From the NCBI RefSeq assembly GCF_008801575.1, contig NZ_VZPL01000020.1, forward strand, positions 18,355 through 82,354: 64,000 nt of DNA, in the 5' to 3' direction. Within the stretch, counting starts at the first letter, position 1; each line of letters starts with the position of its first letter. Under the pieces are notes generated by a model. It had not been told where the DNA came from. It saw only the letters and a program-made list of their open reading frames with translations, and did not search any database. This document shows positions 28,050-37,429 of the stretch, in pieces. Source of the stretch: Xanthomonas cissicola. GTDB lineage: Bacteria > Pseudomonadota > Gammaproteobacteria > Xanthomonadales > Xanthomonadaceae. Made by a program: the position numbers and the translations under genes.

Positions 28050-28185
28050 GCCCTTCTCCCGTCGGGAGAAGGTGCCCCGCTAGGGGCGGATGAGGGTACG
28101 AGCGAAGTCTCGTGTAGTTGGCGTGGCATGAGTGGTTTCGCCCGTACCCTCATCCCAACCCCTCTCCCGCAGGGAGAGGGGCTTT
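28050..28185. repeat. composite REP-like repeat pair
   Basis: Two hairpins (CCTTCTCCCG-T-CGGGAGAAGG at the left; CCCCTCTCCCG-CA-GGGAGAGGGG at the right) joined by inverted GGATGAGGGTACG / CGTACCCTCATCC arms at 28088 and 28143. The same units appear in the 14.3-kb repeat. The right hairpin is followed by CTTTTG and may act as a weak terminator for the macroglobulin gene. Confidence 0.7.
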
Positions 28186-28363
28186 TGCAGGGCGCTTGCG
28201 ACGTTTCCCGGTAGCCGCTGAGCGCTTGCTTCGCATGCCGCGACATCGCTGCGCATTGTCTTTTCGCTGCGACGCAGGCGACACGCGAAGGTCATTTTTA
28301 CGCTCTACGGTGGCGTGCTTTCTCATCGGCGCAGCGTTAGTGCTGCGCAACTCACGGGATTCC

Positions 28364-31351
28364 ATGCAGCGCTTCGATCCGTACCGTATGCACCTGTCCG
28401 TTCTCGCCGTGGCCATTGCCGCATGCTCGCCTGCAGTGCAGGCGCAAACCGTCGGCGTGTCATCCGACGCCGTGGGTCTTGCGTCACCAATACGCCCGGA
28501 CACGGCGTCATCCAATGAGAGTCAGCGTCCCACAGAGACGGCGTCGGTGGCAGAGCATCCCTCCAACACCGCCTCCACAACCTCGCGCAATGATGCAGAC
28601 GGCCGCGGGGCGCCCGCCGCAGACGCGCCTGAAAGCGGCGTAATGACCCTCGATGCCATGCAGGTCACCGGCGTGCGTCGCGCCAACGCGGCTGCGGTGG
28701 AAAGCAAGCGCGCGGCGACCAATATCACCGATGTGATCAGCGCCACCGACGTGCGTGCCTTGCCCGACAGCACCATCGTCGAGGCATTGCGGCGCGTGCC
28801 TGGCTTGTCCGTCCTGCCTGCCACCGATAACGAGCATCCGCGCGATGAAGCAGCCACGCCGGTATTGCGTGGCCTGGGGCCCTCGTACAACAACGTCACC
28901 ATCGACGGGCTCACCATCGCCTCGCCCGGCACACCGAACGGCACGCTCGGTTCGATCACGCGCGGCGTGCGCCTGGACCTGTTGCCGGCCTCGATGGTCA
29001 GCGAATTGCAGGTGGTCAAGACCTTCACCCCCGACCTGGATCCCAACGCCACCGGCGGTGCGATCAACCTGAAAACCCGCAGCGCCTTCGAAAACGGCGG
29101 CAAGCCGTTCTTCAGCGCCGAGGCGGCGCTAGGCCACGCCAACGATGTGGGCAAGCCGCGCGATCAGGACGATCCTGGCTATCGCCTCAACGCCACCGGC
29201 AGCCGCACCTTCGGTAGCGAGCAGCAATACGGTGTCACCGTGTCTGCCAACTATCAAACGCTGAGCAGCTACACCGAAACCCATATGACCACCGACACGG
29301 TGCACTACGGGTTCTACGACAACAGCGGTGTCTTGCAGACCGGCGACAGTCTCGGCAATGGCTGGGCGGTGCCGCAGCAAGATAAATATTGGTACGTGCA
29401 GGATCAGCGCGACCGTTATGGCCTCACCGGCAAGTTCGAGATGCGGCCCAGCGCGGCGCTCGAAGCTTACGCGATGGCCGGCTACTACTATTTCAAGGAC
29501 GACATGGAGCGCAACGAGGTCATCATCGATCCGCGCAACCGTGGCCGTGTCTTCAATCAAACCGCAACGTCCGGCAGTTATCCCGGTGGCGACATCGAGG
29601 TGGGCTATTCAAACCAGGTCGTCACCACGCGTACCAAGGTTGCGCAGCTGGGAACCATCTGGCGGCCTACCGATCGCCAACAGTTTTCCGCACGCGGAGC
29701 GTGGTCGGACGCGACCTACGACGAGCCGATTCGCATGATCAAGTACGCCACCGGCATCACGCGCCCGGCACCGGTGCCGGTGGGCCAGACCGGCAGTGGC
29801 GTAACCGTCAATGCCACGCCCAACTATGCGTTCAATTACGACACCTCCGGCTTCGATCAACGGTTCGGCGTGTCGCCGCAGGCATATGACAATCTCGACA
29901 ATTACACCCTGTCGTACTGGCGCCCGGACTATCAGCGCACCGCGTCCGATCGCATCCTGACCGGTCGGCTCGATTACGGTTTCAACCAAGGCGAAAGCGA
30001 TCAAGGCATCGGTTTTGCGGCAGGCGTGTCGTATACCACCGACAAGCCGTCCTACGAGATCTATCGCGTCGAGTATCAGCCCAATACGACGGCGCCGGCG
30101 TTCGGCCTGGCCGACGTGGTGGGCACCGGCAGGGCGCCGATGCGCTATGCCGGTTTGAACCTGCTGAGCATCGATCCGAACAAGGCCAATCGCGTGCTGG
30201 CGGCCACGCCGTTGAGCGCGTTCAACAGCACCGACCAGCAGGCCTTCAGCAATCAGGATAATTTCACGCATACCGAAAAGACCTTCGGTAGCTATGGCTT
30301 GATCAGCTATCGCAGCGATCGTTTGAATGTGCAGGCCGGTGTGCATTTCGACAGCACCAAGCTCGACACGGTGGGCCGCCAACGGCAGCTGGATGCGGCA
30401 ACCAATCACTACGTGTACGTCGATAACCCGACCAGTGCGGACTACGACTACCTACTGCCGTCGGCGGTGATGACCTATCACCTGACCGATGCGCTGGATC
30501 TGCGCGCCGGTGCAAGCCGCACGTTGGGCCGCCCGCCGTACGATGCCTATGCGGCGCGTACCTCCATCGGCTTCGTCAATACGACAGACGCCGGCAACCC
30601 GAACGCGCAGGGCGTCACCGTCACCATCGGCAACCCAGACATCAAGCCGCGTGTGTCCAACAACCTGGATCTATCGCTGGAATGGCGCCTTCCCGGGGAT
30701 TTCGGTGCGTTCGCGTCCGCTGCCGTCTTCGACAAACATATCCAGGACGAGATCTTTACGCTCTCGCGCACCGATAGCTTCACCTTCGACGGCACCACGT
30801 ATGCGAATGCGTTGATCAGCACACCGGCCAATGCCGCCAAGGCGCGTATCCGCGGTGTAGAGTTCAACGGCATCGTCAACACATTGGGGCCGATCGCGCC
30901 GTGGTTGAGTGGCGTCGGTTTCAGCGCAAACCTCGCATTGCTCGATGGCAGCCTGGATGTGCCTTACAGCGTCGGCAGCGGCAGCAGCCTGACCCAGCGC
31001 GAACGCAAGCTCGACAATCTGGTCGGTCAGCCCGATTACACCGCCAACGCAACGCTGTTCTACAACGCCGGCGGGCTGGAACTGCGCGCGGCCTACAACC
31101 GGCAAGGCAAGGCGCTGCGTTCCATCGTCAGCAACATCGATTGGCAGGACCTGTATTGGTCGTCGCGTTCGCAACTGGATTTCACCGCCACCTATGCGGT
31201 GAGCAAGCAGTTGAGCGTGATCGGCCAGGTCAGCAATATCACCCACAGCCGCATCACCAGCGTGACCGGCCCCGGGCAGAATCTGCTCAAGGACAGTTAT
31301 TCGGTGCCCACCACCTATTGGGTGGGTTTGCGGTTCACGCCGACGCTGTGA
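28364..31351 (+). CDS. TonB-dependent receptor
   Basis: Outer-membrane receptor of 995 residues. ATG 28364 or 28388 begins a signal peptide (HLSVLAVAIAACSPAVQAQ); the longer open frame upstream runs through the REP repeat and is rejected. A low-complexity Ser/Thr/Ala linker (about 40-95) precedes the TonB box/plug (TLDAMQVTGVRR, ALPDSTIVEALRRVPGLSV, PVLRGLGPSYNNVTIDGL, DLDPNATGGAINLKTRSAF). The barrel ends in GLRFTPTL. The pattern matches the long TonB receptors of Xanthomonas with plug motif VPG.SV. The downstream periplasmic glycerophosphodiesterase hints at phosphodiester or lipid head-group uptake; substrate unknown. Confidence 0.9.
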   Translation: MQRFDPYRMHLSVLAVAIAACSPAVQAQTVGVSSDAVGLASPIRPDTASSNESQRPTETASVAEHPSNTASTTSRNDADGRGAPAADAPESGVMTLDAMQVTGVRRANAAAVESKRAATNITDVISATDVRALPDSTIVEALRRVPGLSVLPATDNEHPRDEAATPVLRGLGPSYNNVTIDGLTIASPGTPNGTLGSITRGVRLDLLPASMVSELQVVKTFTPDLDPNATGGAINLKTRSAFENGGKPFFSAEAALGHANDVGKPRDQDDPGYRLNATGSRTFGSEQQYGVTVSANYQTLSSYTETHMTTDTVHYGFYDNSGVLQTGDSLGNGWAVPQQDKYWYVQDQRDRYGLTGKFEMRPSAALEAYAMAGYYYFKDDMERNEVIIDPRNRGRVFNQTATSGSYPGGDIEVGYSNQVVTTRTKVAQLGTIWRPTDRQQFSARGAWSDATYDEPIRMIKYATGITRPAPVPVGQTGSGVTVNATPNYAFNYDTSGFDQRFGVSPQAYDNLDNYTLSYWRPDYQRTASDRILTGRLDYGFNQGESDQGIGFAAGVSYTTDKPSYEIYRVEYQPNTTAPAFGLADVVGTGRAPMRYAGLNLLSIDPNKANRVLAATPLSAFNSTDQQAFSNQDNFTHTEKTFGSYGLISYRSDRLNVQAGVHFDSTKLDTVGRQRQLDAATNHYVYVDNPTSADYDYLLPSAVMTYHLTDALDLRAGASRTLGRPPYDAYAARTSIGFVNTTDAGNPNAQGVTVTIGNPDIKPRVSNNLDLSLEWRLPGDFGAFASAAVFDKHIQDEIFTLSRTDSFTFDGTTYANALISTPANAAKARIRGVEFNGIVNTLGPIAPWLSGVGFSANLALLDGSLDVPYSVGSGSSLTQRERKLDNLVGQPDYTANATLFYNAGGLELRAAYNRQGKALRSIVSNIDWQDLYWSSRSQLDFTATYAVSKQLSVIGQVSNITHSRITSVTGPGQNLLKDSYSVPTTYWVGLRFTPTL

Positions 31352-31498
31352 GCGCGGCCCGGGCGACAGGTGGGCAATGCCTGCCAGCCTGAAATCGATG
31401 CCTGCCATTTACCCGCTTGATTTCACCAGCGTGTGCGAAGCGTGGCAACGCCCGTCTGCCGCGCTACCGTATTGCAAACATCTGATTGGAGCTGTTCG

Positions 31499-32446
31499 AT
31501 GACATCACGCCCTATTGCCGTCCTCGCCGCCGTGCTGTGCGCGGTCGTGGCCACTGCGGCGAGCGCCGCACCGATAGGCGTGGCCGCGATCCAGGCGCGC
31601 CTGACCAATCCGCAGGGCGGCCTCGTGGTGGTTGCGCACCGCGGGTGTCATGCCGCCGCGCCACAGCATGGCTTCACCGAGACCGCGCCGGAAAATTCGC
31701 TGGCGGCGTTGGAGCGCTGCATCGCCATCGGCGCCGATGTGATGGAAACCGATGTGCGGCGTGCCGCCGATGGCAGCCTGGTGATGCTGCATGACGCCAC
31801 CGTGGACCGCACCACCGATGGCACCGGCAAGCTGTCCGAGTTGACCCTGACCGATCTGCAGAAGCTGCGCCTGCGCAGCGACGAAGGTGGCGCACAGGCA
31901 CCGTTGACCGACCAGCGCGTGGTCACGCTCGATCAGATGCTGGCCAGGGCCAAGGGGCACATCCTGCTCAACCTGGATGTCAAGGACGCGATCTACGTGC
32001 AGGTGATCGACGCGGTCGCACGCGCCGGCATGCAGCATCAGGTGATCGTCAAGGCCGAAGCCGGCATGTTCACCGCGCCACTGGCGGCGATGCCGCCGTT
32101 CGATACGGTGTACTTCTTCCCGATCCTGATCAACGCGCATGGCAAGGCCGATCTTGCTGCTATTGCAACGGCACAGACACGCAATGCACGCCCGATGGCA
32201 TTCGAGTTGCCCAAGATGACCGCCGCGCAATTGCCGGCACTGGCAGCGGTAAGCAAGGCGCATAACGTGCGGCTGATGGTCAATTCGTTGTGGGAAGGCT
32301 TCATTGCCGGCTATGGCGGCGATGCGGACGCCGAGCGCGATCCCGACAAGGTCTGGGGCCGGATGTATCGCGACGGTGTGTCGATCATCCAGACCGATGC
32401 GCCGGAAGCCTTGCTGCGCTATCGCGCCACGTTGGAAAAGCGCTGA
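31499..32446 (+). CDS. periplasmic glycerophosphodiester phosphodiesterase
   Basis: Cleaves glycerophosphodiesters to glycerol-3-phosphate and alcohol. It has 315 residues. The signal peptide ends near ASA-APIG. The TIM-barrel GDPD motifs are complete: VVAHRG with catalytic His, ENSLAALERCIAIGADVMETDV (metal-binding Glu and Asp), MLHDATVDRTTDG (second His) and LNLDVKD. ATG 31499 follows TTGGAGC. It lies 147 bp after the TonB receptor on the same strand. It could be called glpQ-like, but the protein is shorter than GlpQ and the symbol is not certain. Confidence 0.9.
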   Translation: MTSRPIAVLAAVLCAVVATAASAAPIGVAAIQARLTNPQGGLVVVAHRGCHAAAPQHGFTETAPENSLAALERCIAIGADVMETDVRRAADGSLVMLHDATVDRTTDGTGKLSELTLTDLQKLRLRSDEGGAQAPLTDQRVVTLDQMLARAKGHILLNLDVKDAIYVQVIDAVARAGMQHQVIVKAEAGMFTAPLAAMPPFDTVYFFPILINAHGKADLAAIATAQTRNARPMAFELPKMTAAQLPALAAVSKAHNVRLMVNSLWEGFIAGYGGDADAERDPDKVWGRMYRDGVSIIQTDAPEALLRYRATLEKR

Positions 32447-32851
32447 GCGGAAGCGACCAGGCCGCCGTCCCAAGCGGTGGCAACGAGGTCTAGCACGGCG
32501 CGCCGCGCACCAAACAACTCGACGGACGAGATGTCACGTCTAAACGAGTGCATTGGCGGGGTATCGCTACCACCTGCCGATGATGCGTGCTGCTGCCGAA
32601 GGGTGCCGTCCGCACCTTCGGTGTGAGTGCCCTGATCATCGCAGGCACCTGCATGCGGCGACCACAGGTGGGAGTAAACGGTTGCCGCGCAAGGATGTCC
32701 GCATGTCGCTCAGGGTCTGCGCCTGTCCTTGGGCCAGTCGCTTGTCCGGCTGGCCGTGCAGTTGGTCGTGCGGCTGATCGCGCTGCAGATACGCTGGCCT
32801 GGAATCGCGCAGCGGTAGCCGAAACGCGTTTTGCCCTGCATGCTTTGCGCG
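32447..32851. other. 405-bp gap, nothing recognised
   Basis: Between the phosphodiesterase and pbpC. No open frame with family motifs, no strong hairpin with T-run and no clear promoter pair was found. The pbpC start choice depends on this stretch having no coding signal. Confidence 0.4.
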
Positions 32852-35272
32852 ATGGATGAACAGCCGCAGGCACCAACAGGGATGGATCGGACGCAGTCGC
32901 GCCCGCAAACGCCGAACCATCAGGCCCGCAACGGACGCCGCTGGCTGCGGTGGCTGCGCTTGGGTGCGGCTGCCTTGCTGAGCGTCATGCTGCTGCTCGA
33001 TCTGGCCTTCCCGTTGCCGTTGCCCAAGTCCCGCGACACCTCCGCCTTGGTGGTTGCGCGCGACGGCACGCCCTTACGTGCATTCGCCGACCGCAATGGC
33101 GTATGGCGCTACCCCGCCACGCCGCAGAGCGTGTCGCCGTTGTATTTGCAGGCACTGCTGAACTACGAAGATCGCTGGTTCTGGCGTCACCCCGGCGTCA
33201 ATCCCTGGGGTCTGCTGCGTGCCGGTGGGCAGTGGATCGGGCAGGGCCACATCGTGTCCGGCGGCTCCACGCTGACCATGCAGGTGGTGCGCATCCTGGA
33301 CCCGCATACGCGTACGCCGTGGGGCAAGGCCAAGCAGTTGTTGCGCGCATTGCAGCTGGAAGCGCACCTGAGCAAGCACGAGATTCTCATGCTGTATCTG
33401 GAGCGCGCGCCCTACGGCGGTACCATCGAAGGGGTGGAGGCGGCCAGCTGGGCGTATCTGGGCAAGCCGGCCAAGGCCTTGTCGCACGCCGAGGCCGCGT
33501 TGCTGGCGGTATTGCCGCAATCGCCCAGCCGCCTGCGCCCGGACCGGCACCCGGAAGCGGCGCAGCGCGCACGCGACAAGGTGCTCGACCGCATGGTCGA
33601 GCTGGGCGTGTGGTCGCGCGCGCAGGTGGACGATGCGCGCATCGAACCGGTGGTCACACGCTCGCTCAAGCCACCGTTGCATGCGGCCTTGCTGGCACAG
33701 CGCCTGCACAGTGCGCAGCCGCGTGCGGCGCGTATCGTCACCACGCTGGATGTGGAATTGCAGCGCACGCTGGAAGAGCGCGTGGCCACGTATTTTTCGC
33801 AGTTGCCCGAGCGCACCTCCGCGGCATTGTTGGTGGTGGACAACGCCACGATGGAGGCCCGCGCCTACGTGGGCTCGGCCAGTTTCGGCGACCGCAAGCG
33901 CCTGGGTCATGTCGACATGGTGCAGGCATGGCGTTCGCCCGGCTCCACGCTCAAGCCGTTCCTGTATGGCATGGCGCTGGACGATGGCCTGATCCATTCC
34001 GAGAGCCTGTTGGTGGATGCGCCGCAGAGTTTCGGCGACTACCGGCCCGGCAACTTCGATGCGGCGTTCAATGGTCCGGTGAGCGCGGCCACGGCGTTGC
34101 GGCTGTCGTTGAACGTGCCGGCGGTGGATCTGCTCGAGCGCATCGGCCCGGCACGCTTCGCTGCGCGGTTGTCCAATGCCGGGATCGCGCTGCATTTTCC
34201 TTCCGGCAGCACGCCATCGCTGGCGTTGATACTGGGCGGCACCGGCGCACAGTTGCAGGAGTTGGTGGGCGCGTTCGCCGCGCTCAATCGCGGCGGTATT
34301 GCCGGACGTGTGCGCTACACGCCAGACGATGCGCGCATCGATCGCCGCTTGATGTCGCCGGGTGCGGCCTGGATCGTGCGCGAAATTTTGCAAAGTAATC
34401 CGCGCTCCGGATACGGCAGCGGTACCTTCGACACCACTGCACGCCCCGGCGTGGCGTGGAAGACCGGCACAAGTTATGGCTACCGCGATGCATGGGCCAT
34501 TGGCGGGACGCGGCGTTATACCGTCGGCGTCTGGGTAGGACGGCCGGATGGCACGCCGTTGCCGGGCCAATACGGTGCGGTCACCGCATTGCCGTTGATG
34601 TTCGAAGTCATCGATGCCTTGCCGCGCAGCGCCGGCGACAGCGCCCCGTTGCCGATGCCCGCCACCGTGCAGGCAATCAACATCTGCTGGCCGCTGGGCG
34701 GCGCTGCCGATCAAACGCCACCGGCTCTGTGCGCACGTCGTGCCGATGCGTATGCACTCGACGGTGCTGTGCCCCCCACCTTTGCCGAACGCGATGCGCG
34801 TCTTTGGCAAAGCGGGCAAGTGCGCTTCGAGGTCGATGCGCGCAGCGGTCAGCGGTTGTCGCAGGAATGCAGCCAACCGCATGAGCGTGTGCCGCGCGCG
34901 GTGGCGCGCTGGCCGGCGTTGGTCTCGCCCTGGCTCAATACATCCGAACGCGCCGCCGCGCAACTTCCGCCCTTGGCTGAAGATTGTGCGCCGGACGGGC
35001 GCATGACCGGTGGCGGGATGCTACGCATCGATGGGTTGAGCGACCGCGCCACGCTTGCGCGGGCCAACGACGCCGCACGCCCGGTGCGGTTGCAGTTACG
35101 TGCGTTGGGCAGCGAGGCGCGCATCGATTGGCTGCTGGATGGCCGCTGGATTGCACAGACCAACGGAAGACAAGGATTTCAGCGCGATTTCGAAGAGGTT
35201 GGGTTGCACACGCTCACCGCACTGGCCAGCGATGGCGCATGGACGCAGGTGCGCTTTCGGGTGTTGCGTTGA
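32852..35272 (+). CDS. pbpC: penicillin-binding protein 1C
   Basis: Bifunctional class A penicillin-binding protein. It has 806 residues: an inner-membrane anchor (about 40-58), a GT51 transglycosylase with NYEDRWFWRHPG and GGSTLTMQVVRIL, a transpeptidase with Ser365-T-L-K368 and Lys537-T-G, and a C-terminal BiPBP_C domain with Cys in SQECS. ATG 32852 is preferred; the frame also offers TTG 32831 and ATG 32840. PBP1C usually pairs with alpha-2-macroglobulin, which lies 4.8 kb upstream on the same strand. A terminator separates it from the convergent ferritin gene. Confidence 0.94.
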   Translation: MDEQPQAPTGMDRTQSRPQTPNHQARNGRRWLRWLRLGAAALLSVMLLLDLAFPLPLPKSRDTSALVVARDGTPLRAFADRNGVWRYPATPQSVSPLYLQALLNYEDRWFWRHPGVNPWGLLRAGGQWIGQGHIVSGGSTLTMQVVRILDPHTRTPWGKAKQLLRALQLEAHLSKHEILMLYLERAPYGGTIEGVEAASWAYLGKPAKALSHAEAALLAVLPQSPSRLRPDRHPEAAQRARDKVLDRMVELGVWSRAQVDDARIEPVVTRSLKPPLHAALLAQRLHSAQPRAARIVTTLDVELQRTLEERVATYFSQLPERTSAALLVVDNATMEARAYVGSASFGDRKRLGHVDMVQAWRSPGSTLKPFLYGMALDDGLIHSESLLVDAPQSFGDYRPGNFDAAFNGPVSAATALRLSLNVPAVDLLERIGPARFAARLSNAGIALHFPSGSTPSLALILGGTGAQLQELVGAFAALNRGGIAGRVRYTPDDARIDRRLMSPGAAWIVREILQSNPRSGYGSGTFDTTARPGVAWKTGTSYGYRDAWAIGGTRRYTVGVWVGRPDGTPLPGQYGAVTALPLMFEVIDALPRSAGDSAPLPMPATVQAINICWPLGGAADQTPPALCARRADAYALDGAVPPTFAERDARLWQSGQVRFEVDARSGQRLSQECSQPHERVPRAVARWPALVSPWLNTSERAAAQLPPLAEDCAPDGRMTGGGMLRIDGLSDRATLARANDAARPVRLQLRALGSEARIDWLLDGRWIAQTNGRQGFQRDFEEVGLHTLTALASDGAWTQVRFRVLR

Positions 35273-35338
35273 TCGGGTCGCCAACGAAGTGCTACCGCCC
35301 CGTGCTCAGCGGCAGACACCTGCTGCTTGCGACAACCC

Positions 35339-35406
35339 CTGTAGGAGCGCACTGGGCGCGACGAGGCGTTACCGGGGATGCTCCATCGCGCCTGGGTGCG
35401 CTCCGA
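35339..35406. repeat. TGTAGGAGCG-type REP palindrome
   Basis: GTAGGAGCGCAC-TG-GGCGCGA at the left and TCGCGCC-TGG-GTGCGCTCC at the right. This is the well-known REP-type palindrome found in many Xanthomonadaceae and pseudomonads, here once, between pbpC and the ferritin-like gene. Confidence 0.75.
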
Positions 35407-35502
35407 CATATGCGTGGGCGAGGGCGGCGGCGCGTCGGGATCTGGCCACCTCGTAGGGTCGTTGCTCCTATGGGGCGCAATCGTATACGCGCAATCTAGC
35501 GG

Positions 35503-35544
35503 CAAAAAAACAGACAGGGCGCTCAAGGCGCTCCCTGTCTGTTT
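35503..35544 (-). terminator. terminator of the ferritin-like gene
   Basis: Long stem AAACAGACAGGG(CGC) / (GCG)CTCCCTGTCTGTTT between convergent pbpC and the ferritin-like gene. Read on the minus strand it ends in seven U, so it mainly serves the ferritin transcript; for pbpC it can act as a weaker terminator. Confidence 0.8.
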
Positions 35545-35619
35545 CATCATCGAGTCGATTCCGATGTCAACTCGCTGCGATCTTTCATCGCAACGCATCG
35601 CTACATCGCAAAACTCAAC

Positions 35620-36180
35620 TCACTCGCCGATCCAGCCTTCCAGCATGTCGGCGAATTCATCGGCATGCTCTTCTTCCTGGGCCAGGATGCTTTCGAGAAT
35701 GCGCTTGGTGGTGGTGTCCTTGTCGCCGATGAAATCGATCATCTCCCGGTAGCTATCGATGGCGATGCGTTCGGCGATGAGATTTTCCTTGACCATGTCG
35801 CGCAGGTCGGTGCCTTCCTTGTATTCGGCATGCGAGCGCTTGGTCAGGGTGTCCGGATTGAGATCCGGTTCGCCGCCCAGCTGCACGATGCGCTCGGCCA
35901 GCTTGTGCGCGTGTTCTTGTTCCTGTTGCGCGTGCTCCAGGAACTCGCCCTTCACTGCGTCGGCAAGCATGCCCTTGGCCATGAAGTAGTGGCGGTAGTA
36001 GCGCAACGTGCACACGTATTCGGTGGCAAGCGCGGTATTGAGCAACTCGATCACCTTCTCGCGATCGGCGTGGTAGCTCTCGGTGATGGCGCCGTCTTCG
36101 ATGCTCTGGCGCGCGCGGGCGCGCAAGGTGGCAGTGTCGGTGATACCGGCGGGAGTGTTGGTGGCTGGCTGATCAGACAT
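35620..36180 (-). CDS. bacterioferritin-like (ferritin superfamily) protein
   Basis: Probable iron-storage or oxidative-stress protein of 186 residues. Four-helix ferritin pattern with iron ligands: Glu in ATEYVCTLRYYRHYF, EFLEHAQQEQEHAHKLAERI (E-x-x-H type), ENLIAERIAIDSYREMI and the last helix LAQEEEHADEFADML. The N-terminus carries an extra 30 residues compared with Bfr, and the heme Met of true bacterioferritin is not certain. It is transcribed away from hsp20, directly after the peroxiredoxin gene (42 bp), which fits a joint role against peroxides and free iron. Confidence 0.88.
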   Translation of the reverse strand: MSDQPATNTPAGITDTATLRARARQSIEDGAITESYHADREKVIELLNTALATEYVCTLRYYRHYFMAKGMLADAVKGEFLEHAQQEQEHAHKLAERIVQLGGEPDLNPDTLTKRSHAEYKEGTDLRDMVKENLIAERIAIDSYREMIDFIGDKDTTTKRILESILAQEEEHADEFADMLEGWIGE

Positions 36181-36222
36181 GGCTGGCCGTCTTCCTTCTG
36201 GGTGGATGGGAGAAAGGGGTAT

Positions 36223-36705
36223 TCAATCCGGCAGATGCTGCAGCACGTAATCGGCTGCAGAGACTTTGAATTCGCCGGGTTCTTCAACAAACAACGCCTT
36301 GACCACCGCGTCGTCTGCATACAGCGCGTAGCGGCGCGAGCGCAGGCCCATGCCCGAGCCGCTGGCGTCGATTTCAAGGCCCAGGGCGCGCGCCAGTTCG
36401 GCGTTGCCGTCGGGTAACAGGTGCAGGCCGTCGGGAATCAACTGGCTGCGTCCCCAGGCCTGCATCACGTAAGGGTCGTTGACCGCGGTGCACAGCACTT
36501 CGATACCGCGCTTGCGGAATTGCTCGAAGTGTTCCACATAGCCCGGCAGGTGCTTGGCCGAGCAGGTGGGGGTAAAGGCCCCCGGCACCGCGAACAGCAG
36601 CACCTTGCGGCCTGCGAACAGGCTATGGGTGTCGACGGCCTCGATGCCGTCGCGCAGGCGCTTGAGCACGACTTCGGGAATGCGGTCACCAACGTGGATG
36701 GTCAT
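36223..36705 (-). CDS. peroxiredoxin, Prx5 type
   Basis: Thiol peroxidase of 160 residues that reduces hydroperoxides with glutathione/glutaredoxin-type donors. The peroxidatic Cys lies in PGAFTPTCSAKHLPGY, the hallmark of the Prx5/AhpE-like group; FAVPGAF, SRRYALYADD and the C-terminal VSAADYVLQHL fit. ATG 36705 has GGAG-like purines (AGGAGCC on the minus strand) upstream. It precedes the ferritin-like gene and is divergent from hsp20, with a possible shared stress-control region in the 162-bp gap. Confidence 0.93.
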   Translation of the reverse strand: MTIHVGDRIPEVVLKRLRDGIEAVDTHSLFAGRKVLLFAVPGAFTPTCSAKHLPGYVEHFEQFRKRGIEVLCTAVNDPYVMQAWGRSQLIPDGLHLLPDGNAELARALGLEIDASGSGMGLRSRRYALYADDAVVKALFVEEPGEFKVSAADYVLQHLPD

Positions 36706-36767
36706 GCGGCAGGCTCCTGTGGCTGAACGGATTCTAGAAAGGGGCAGGGGAAAAGCGCGTCAACGCG

Positions 36768-36795
36768 CTTGAAATCCGTCCGGCCACGCCTATCT
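36768..36795 (+). promoter_or_regulatory. sigma-32-like promoter of hsp20
   Basis: CTTGAAA at 36768 and GCCTATCT at 36788 with a 13-bp spacer, close to the heat-shock consensus CTTGAAA-N13/14-CCCCATNT (one mismatch besides the first base). It ends 72 bp before the hsp20 start. It suits a small heat-shock protein. Confidence 0.55.
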
Positions 36796-36867
36796 GACGC
36801 ACATGGCCGGCGCAGCTGCGCACCTTGCAGTCGCCGGTCCCGTCATCAACCTTTTTGGAGGCTTGCA

Positions 36868-37344
36868 ATGAACATCGTTCGTTATCCCCAATTTCCCACC
36901 CACGCGCTGCAGAACGAGATCAAGCATGTGTTCGATCGCTTCTTCGAGCAGAACGGCGACACCGACGAATCGGCCGTGGTGACCGCGCAGTGGGTGCCGC
37001 GCGTTGACATCAAGGAAGAGGCGAATCACTTCGTGCTGTACGCCGATTTGCCGGGCATCGATCCGAGCCAGATCGAGGTGCAGATGGACAAGGGCATCCT
37101 GTCGATCAGGGGGGAGCGCAAGAGCGAATCCAGCACCGAAACCGAACGCTTCTCGCGCATCGAGCGCCGCTACGGCAGCTTCCATCGCCGCTTCGCGCTG
37201 CCCGACAGCGCCGACGCCGATGGCATCACGGCTGCAGGCCATAACGGCGTGCTGGAAATCCGCATTCCCAAGCGCCCGGCCGCCACGCCGCGCCGTATCC
37301 AGGTTGGCAACGGTCAGAACACCAGCGGCAGCACGGTGCAGTAA
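36868..37344 (+). CDS. small heat-shock protein Hsp20
   Basis: ATP-independent holdase that binds unfolding proteins. It has 158 residues: an N-terminal arm, the alpha-crystallin domain (about 45-135) with VPRVDIKEEANHFVLYADLPG, ILSIRGERKSE, FHRRFALPDSAD and HNGVLEIRIPK, and a short tail with the IPK/ARR-like region. ATG 36868 has TTTTTGGAGG in ideal position, which rules out the longer frame starting upstream. cbpA follows on the same strand, so two chaperones lie together. Similar to ibpA-type proteins, but the orthologue is not certain. Confidence 0.94.
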   Translation: MNIVRYPQFPTHALQNEIKHVFDRFFEQNGDTDESAVVTAQWVPRVDIKEEANHFVLYADLPGIDPSQIEVQMDKGILSIRGERKSESSTETERFSRIERRYGSFHRRFALPDSADADGITAAGHNGVLEIRIPKRPAATPRRIQVGNGQNTSGSTVQ

Positions 37345-37390
37345 GCGCAAGAAACGTCGCGGCGGCGCGCGATGCAGGCGCGTGGTGTTC

Positions 37391-37429
37391 GCCTGGCCGG
37401 CCTGTACTGTGCGTGCAGGCCGGCCAGGC
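37391..37429. repeat. perfect 14-bp inverted repeat
   Basis: GCCTGGCCGGCCTG and CAGGCCGGCCAGGC with an 11-base loop, 46 bp past hsp20. A second, smaller inverted repeat (CAGTTCCG/CGGAACTG) follows at about 37437-37471. No T-run, so mRNA stabilisation or a factor site is more likely than intrinsic termination. The rest of the 411-bp gap before cbpA holds no gene. Confidence 0.6.
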
